Assembly (NCBI GenBank): GCA_934457515.1
Contig: CAKSHV010000076.1
Location: forward strand, 1 to 6,991
Source of the DNA: an uncultured Clostridia bacterium
Lineage (GTDB): Bacteria; Bacillota; Clostridia; RGIG6154
Direction of reading: 5' to 3'
DNA: 6,991 bases
Part shown: positions 4,330 through 6,991 of the stretch, piece by piece
Layout of the letters: each line of letters opens with the position of its first letter
How positions within the stretch are numbered: the stretch's first letter is position 1
Notes under the pieces: model-generated
The model's input: the letters and a program-made list of their open reading frames with translations, nothing else
The model's database searches: none
What the model was told of the DNA's origin: nothing
Made by a program: the position numbers and the translations under genes

Positions 4330-5070
4330 ATGGAGGAAAACAATTTACGGCTTGACGATTTGCAGGTCGGAAACTTAAAAATCTGGCAGGACAAATCCCT
4401 TTTTTGTTTCGGCACCGACGCGGTGCTTTTGGCAAACTTTGCACGTCCAAAGCCAAAAGACACGCTTTTGGACATCGGCACCGGCAACGGCATTATTCCG
4501 ATTTTAATCAGCGCAAAATGTGACATTTCTGCCATGACGGCGCTTGAAATTCAGCCCGCCTGCGCGGCGCTTGCCGAAAAAAACGTGGAATTTAATCACC
4601 TGGCAGACAAAATCCGCGTTGTACAGGGCGACATTAAAGATGCTTCTCTGTTTCCCGCAAACTCGTTTTCCTACATCACCTGCAACCCGCCCTACAAGCC
4701 GCTGGGCACCGGTCTTAAAAACCCGTCCTCTCCCCTTTCGGTTGCACGGCATGAAGTTTTGTGCACATTAGAGGACATTATAAAAGCCGCATCGCGCCTT
4801 TTGTGTTCGAAAGGCAGAATCGCCATGGTGCACAAGCCCGAGCGCGCGGCGGAAATTATGTATTTTATGAATCAAAACCGCATTGAACCCAAGCGCATAA
4901 CAGCGGTTCATGCAACGGCTGCCGCGCCGCCCTGCCTGATTTTAATCGAGGGGGCTAAAGACGGCGGTAAAGGCTTAAAATGGGAAAATCCCCTTATAAT
5001 TTATGATGAAAACGGCAATTACACTGCCACCTGCAAGGCACTTTATGAAAAAGAAAAAAACAGGATATGA
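4330..5070 (+). CDS. TrmN6/YabB-like N6-adenine tRNA methyltransferase (246 aa)
   Basis: A class I SAM-dependent methyltransferase of the TrmN6 (YfiC)/YabB group, whose characterised members methylate A37 of tRNA-Val. A short N-terminal segment (LQVGNLKIWQDKSLFCFGTDAVLLANFA, 11-38 in pieces) shows the FGTDA turn typical of this group. The SAM-binding loop is LDIGTGNGI at 47-55, with acidic Glu73 in LEIQP ending strand 2. The amino-methylating catalytic motif NPPY is at 119-122. RHE at 140-142 is also characteristic. The start follows GGAGG at 4321-4325 with a short 4-nt gap. The position just before rsmI matches yabB-yazA-yabC of B. subtilis, but no yazA is found. The exact tRNA target is inferred from the family, and glutamine methyltransferases sharing NPPY are less likely because of FGTDA and synteny. 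Confidence 0.88.
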   Translation: MEENNLRLDDLQVGNLKIWQDKSLFCFGTDAVLLANFARPKPKDTLLDIGTGNGIIPILISAKCDISAMTALEIQPACAALAEKNVEFNHLADKIRVVQGDIKDASLFPANSFSYITCNPPYKPLGTGLKNPSSPLSVARHEVLCTLEDIIKAASRLLCSKGRIAMVHKPERAAEIMYFMNQNRIEPKRITAVHATAAAPPCLILIEGAKDGGKGLKWENPLIIYDENGNYTATCKALYEKEKNRI

Positions 5071-5090
5071 CCGTTTTACGGGACATGAAC

Positions 5091-5101
5091 TGCTATACAA
5101 T
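5091..5101 (+). promoter_or_regulatory. Possible extended -10 element before rsmI
   Basis: TGCTATACAAT resembles a TGn-extended -10 in the 48-nt gap before rsmI. No good -35 is visible, so rsmI may simply be read through from the gene upstream. Confidence 0.25.
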
Positions 5102-5118
5102 ATAAAGAGGATTAGAAA

Positions 5119-5952
5119 ATGAACGGAACACTCTATTTGGTTGCAACTCCTATCGGCAATTTGTCCGATATGTCGGAACGTGCACTCGAAACGCTGAAAA
5201 TGTCGGATTTTGTCGCAGCGGAGGACACGCGCCGAACGCTGCAGCTTTTAAATCATTTCGGCATTAAAAAGCCGCTTGTCAGCTATTATGAGCACAACAA
5301 AATTCAGCGCGGAGAATATATTTTGTCCCGCATCACGGCGGGAGAAAACTGCGCTTTGGTAACCGACGCGGGCACGCCTGCCATTTCCGACCCCGGAGAA
5401 GATTTGGTTCGGCAGTGCAGTGAGGCGGGGATTACGGTTGTGCCCGTCCCGGGCGCATGCGCCTTTGTGCAGGCGCTGATTTGTTCGGGGCTGCCCACCG
5501 GCAGATTCTCTTTTGAAGGGTTTCTTTCGGTTACGAAAAACTCCCGCAAAGAACATTTAGAGAGCGTAAAACATCTGCCTCACACCTTAATTTTTTACGA
5601 GGCGCCCCATAAACTGATTACCACTTTGAAAGATTTGCTTTCGGCGCTCGGCAACCGAAAAATTGCGGTCGTGCGGGAAATTACCAAAATTCACGAAGAA
5701 ATTCTGCGTACCGACATCGCCTCGGCACTCGCCCACTTTGAAAAAACGCCGCCGAAAGGCGAATTCGTTTTGGTTGTGGCGGGCTTCGAGCCGACCGAAG
5801 AGGAAACCGAAACTATTTCCGAGGAAATGATTTTAAAAAAAGCCCAATCTTTAATTGATGAAGGTTTAAGCAAAAAAGACGCGGCAAAAGAAACGGCGCT
5901 GTTTTACAATCTATCCAAAAACGCCGTATATAAGCTTTTGCATAACGAATAA
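5119..5952 (+). CDS. rsmI: 16S rRNA (cytidine-1402 2'-O)-methyltransferase (277 aa)
   Basis: RsmI 2'-O-methylates C1402 in the decoding centre of 16S rRNA using SAM. The protein belongs to the tetrapyrrole (SUMT-like) methylase superfamily. Motifs in order: LVATPIGNL (7-15), AAEDTRRT (33-40), VTDAGTPAISDPG (81-93), VPVPGACA (108-115), FYEAPHK (159-165) and VREITKIHEE (185-194). The last 40 residues (SLIDEGLSKKDAAKETALFY and following) form the small helix-turn-helix-like C-terminal extension common in RsmI. Length is normal (about 275-290). AAAGAGG at 5104-5110 lies 8 nt before ATG. It follows the YabB-like methyltransferase, so two translation-apparatus methylases are adjacent. All key motifs are intact. 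Confidence 0.95.
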   Translation: MNGTLYLVATPIGNLSDMSERALETLKMSDFVAAEDTRRTLQLLNHFGIKKPLVSYYEHNKIQRGEYILSRITAGENCALVTDAGTPAISDPGEDLVRQCSEAGITVVPVPGACAFVQALICSGLPTGRFSFEGFLSVTKNSRKEHLESVKHLPHTLIFYEAPHKLITTLKDLLSALGNRKIAVVREITKIHEEILRTDIASALAHFEKTPPKGEFVLVVAGFEPTEEETETISEEMILKKAQSLIDEGLSKKDAAKETALFYNLSKNAVYKLLHNE

Positions 5953-6033
5953 CCCACCCTTTCGCACGGGTACGGATTGCCGGCCGCACGCAAAGCAAAC
6001 CTTTGGCATATACTGCAACTGAGGTGATAGACT

Positions 6034-6321
6034 ATGTTTACGGTTGTGCTGTACATATTCGCGGTCTGGGGCGTTATTTGCACGGTTTATCTTGCCCTGT
6101 ACCGGCTGCTTTTGTCCTCGGTTCAGGCAGAAATTTTGTATAAATTAGATGAAGAAAAATGTGACGGATACAGCGCGCTTTGCTGTCTTTCGGAGTGCCG
6201 TCTGCCCGTTGTTGTGCTTACGGAATCCGAAACGGACGAAGTAATCATGCTAAAAAAAGACTTTCCGCAGGCGAAATTTTTAAGCCGTGCGGAACTTGCC
6301 GAGCACATCAATAAAGAATAA
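6034..6321 (+). CDS. Small membrane-anchored protein of unknown function (95 aa)
   Basis: I do not recognise this gene. It has GAGGTGAT at 6021-6028, 5 nt before ATG, and a composition like its neighbours, so it is probably real. One hydrophobic segment spans residues 3-29 (starting FTVVLYIFAVWGVICTVYL) and looks like an uncleaved N-terminal anchor. The remaining 65 residues are soluble. An LDEEKCDGYSALCCLSECR stretch has Cys at 43, 50, 51 and 55. Then comes a strand-like LPVVVLTES, a helix and a second strand-like segment (QAKFLSRAELAEHINKE). The soluble part could be a minimal beta-alpha-beta unit. The spacing of 81 nt from rsmI and 37 nt to recD2 suggests co-transcription with recD2. No clear promoter was found in front of it. 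The cysteine group could bind metal, which is inference only. Confidence 0.75.
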   Translation: MFTVVLYIFAVWGVICTVYLALYRLLLSSVQAEILYKLDEEKCDGYSALCCLSECRLPVVVLTESETDEVIMLKKDFPQAKFLSRAELAEHINKE

Positions 6322-6358
6322 GAAATAAAAATACAAAAGAAAGGAGCCTTCGCGCATC

Positions 6359-6991
6359 ATGGAGCATTTATCCGGCACCGTGGAGGAAATTATCTATAAA
6401 AACGAAGAAAACGGCTATTGCGTTTTGGCGCTGAGCGTGCAGGAAAGCATTGTCACTGCCGTCGGCTACATGCCCTATGTTGCGCCGGGAGAAACCATTG
6501 AGGTGGAGGGCGAATACACAAACCACCCCACCTACGGCAAACAACTCTCGGTTGCGGCGTTCAGCAAGGCGCCGCCCGATTCCATGGAGGCAATTTACAA
6601 ATATTTGGCGTCCGGCATGATTAAAGGGGTTGGGCCGTCAACCGCGACCAAAATCGTGGAAACGTTCGGCGAAGACACGTTAAACGTGATTGAAAACGAC
6701 CCCGAGCGTCTTGCCGAAATCCGCGGCATATCGCTTACGAAGGCCATTGAAATCAGCAACACCTACCAGTCGCAGTTCGGCGTGCGCAACATTGTTATGT
6801 TTCTGCAGAAAAACGGAATTTCCCCTGTTTACGCAGGGCGGATTTACAAGCAGCTCGGCGCGGGCGCGATTGAAACCATTCAGGAAAATCCTTATATTTT
6901 AGCGCGCGAAATTCAAGGCATCGGCTTTAAAACAGCCGACAAAATCGCGCAGCAGCTGGGCGTTCGCCCCGATAATCCCGAGCGCGTGAAA
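6359..6991 (+). CDS. recD2: RecD2-type ATP-dependent DNA helicase, N-terminal part (runs off right edge)
   Basis: The first 211 codons of a RecD-like superfamily 1B helicase of the type that acts without RecBC (RecD2/YrrC, normally about 730-800 aa), involved in DNA repair and replication-fork maintenance. An N-terminal OB-like domain (1-70) begins [20 protein letters not shown] and contains the conserved [18 protein letters not shown] and HPTYGKQ. Tandem helix-hairpin-helix units follow: [18 protein letters not shown] (87-104), [15 protein letters not shown] (118-132) and [13 protein letters not shown] (185-197). The helicase motifs (Walker A onward) lie beyond the edge and cannot be checked. 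The start is the ATG at 6359, with AAGGAG at 6341-6346, a rather long 12-nt gap; no better in-frame start is visible. It probably shares a transcript with the small membrane protein gene upstream. Confidence 0.93.
   Translation, partial: MEHLSGTVEEIIYKNEENGYCVLALSVQESIVTAVGYMPYVAPGETIEVEGEYTNHPTYGKQLSVAAFSKAPPDSMEAIYKYLASGMIKGVGPSTATKIVETFGEDTLNVIENDPERLAEIRGISLTKAIEISNTYQSQFGVRNIVMFLQKNGISPVYAGRIYKQLGAGAIETIQENPYILAREIQGIGFKTADKIAQQLGVRPDNPERVK

Noticed and set aside
4082..4456. 124-codon minus-strand frame across the ferredoxin
   Set aside because: Antisense to the eight-Cys ferredoxin and the terminator. A by-product of GC-rich Cys/Gly/Ala codons.
5953..6033. Promoter for the 95-aa gene (TATACT at 6009-6014)
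   Set aside because: No acceptable -35 at 16-18 bp upstream (GCACGC there; the nearest TTGCCG is 26 bp away). Read-through from rsmI is as likely.
1..6991. CRISPR arrays, insertion sequences, tRNA or rRNA genes, phage genes
   Set aside because: No regularly spaced repeats, transposase motifs, terminal inverted repeats, cloverleaf or rRNA-like sequence seen. Coding density and gene order are those of a core chromosomal region.

Overview
The window looks like a chromosomal segment of a low-to-moderate-GC Firmicute, most likely class Clostridia. The reasons are strong AGGAGG-type ribosome binding sites, sigma-A promoters close to the Bacillus consensus, a TTG start codon, and a holB-ricT-trmN6-like-rsmI gene order that matches the Bacillus subtilis holB-yaaT-yabA-yabB-yazA-yabC cluster. 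Two differences from B. subtilis stand out: no yabA or yazA (GIY-YIG) gene is present, and a small 2[4Fe-4S] ferredoxin sits between ricT and the methyltransferase. No mobile element, CRISPR array, tRNA or rRNA was seen.

Layout. Positions 1-1415 (minus strand) hold a two-gene operon: a GT28/MGDG-synthase-type glycosyltransferase (UgtP-like), whose end overlaps the start of a CCA-adding tRNA nucleotidyltransferase that runs off the left edge. A divergent intergenic region follows. From it, two tiny tandem genes (35 and 39 codons, 1568-1821, plus strand) encode single-span membrane peptides with cysteine-rich ends. They end at a strong intrinsic terminator (1854-1902). A perfect-consensus promoter (TTGACA-17-TATAAT, 1995-2023) then drives holB (DNA polymerase III delta', TTG start) and the overlapping ricT. 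A separate extended -10 promoter, with a palindrome at its predicted start point and a structured leader, drives the ferredoxin (4088-4258), which has its own terminator. Next come the NPPY-motif methyltransferase (4330-5070) and rsmI (5119-5952). A small membrane protein of unknown function (6034-6321) precedes the N-terminal third of a RecD2-type helicase (6359 to the right edge).

Working together: most genes are housekeeping information-processing functions (tRNA CCA-end repair, replication clamp loading, tRNA/rRNA methylation, DNA repair helicase). RicT, an Fe-S-binding partner in the RNase Y-associated Ric complex, sits next to the ferredoxin. The less ordinary content is the pair of Cys-capped micro-proteins with repeated flanking sequence, the structured ferredoxin leader, and the orphan 95-residue membrane protein.
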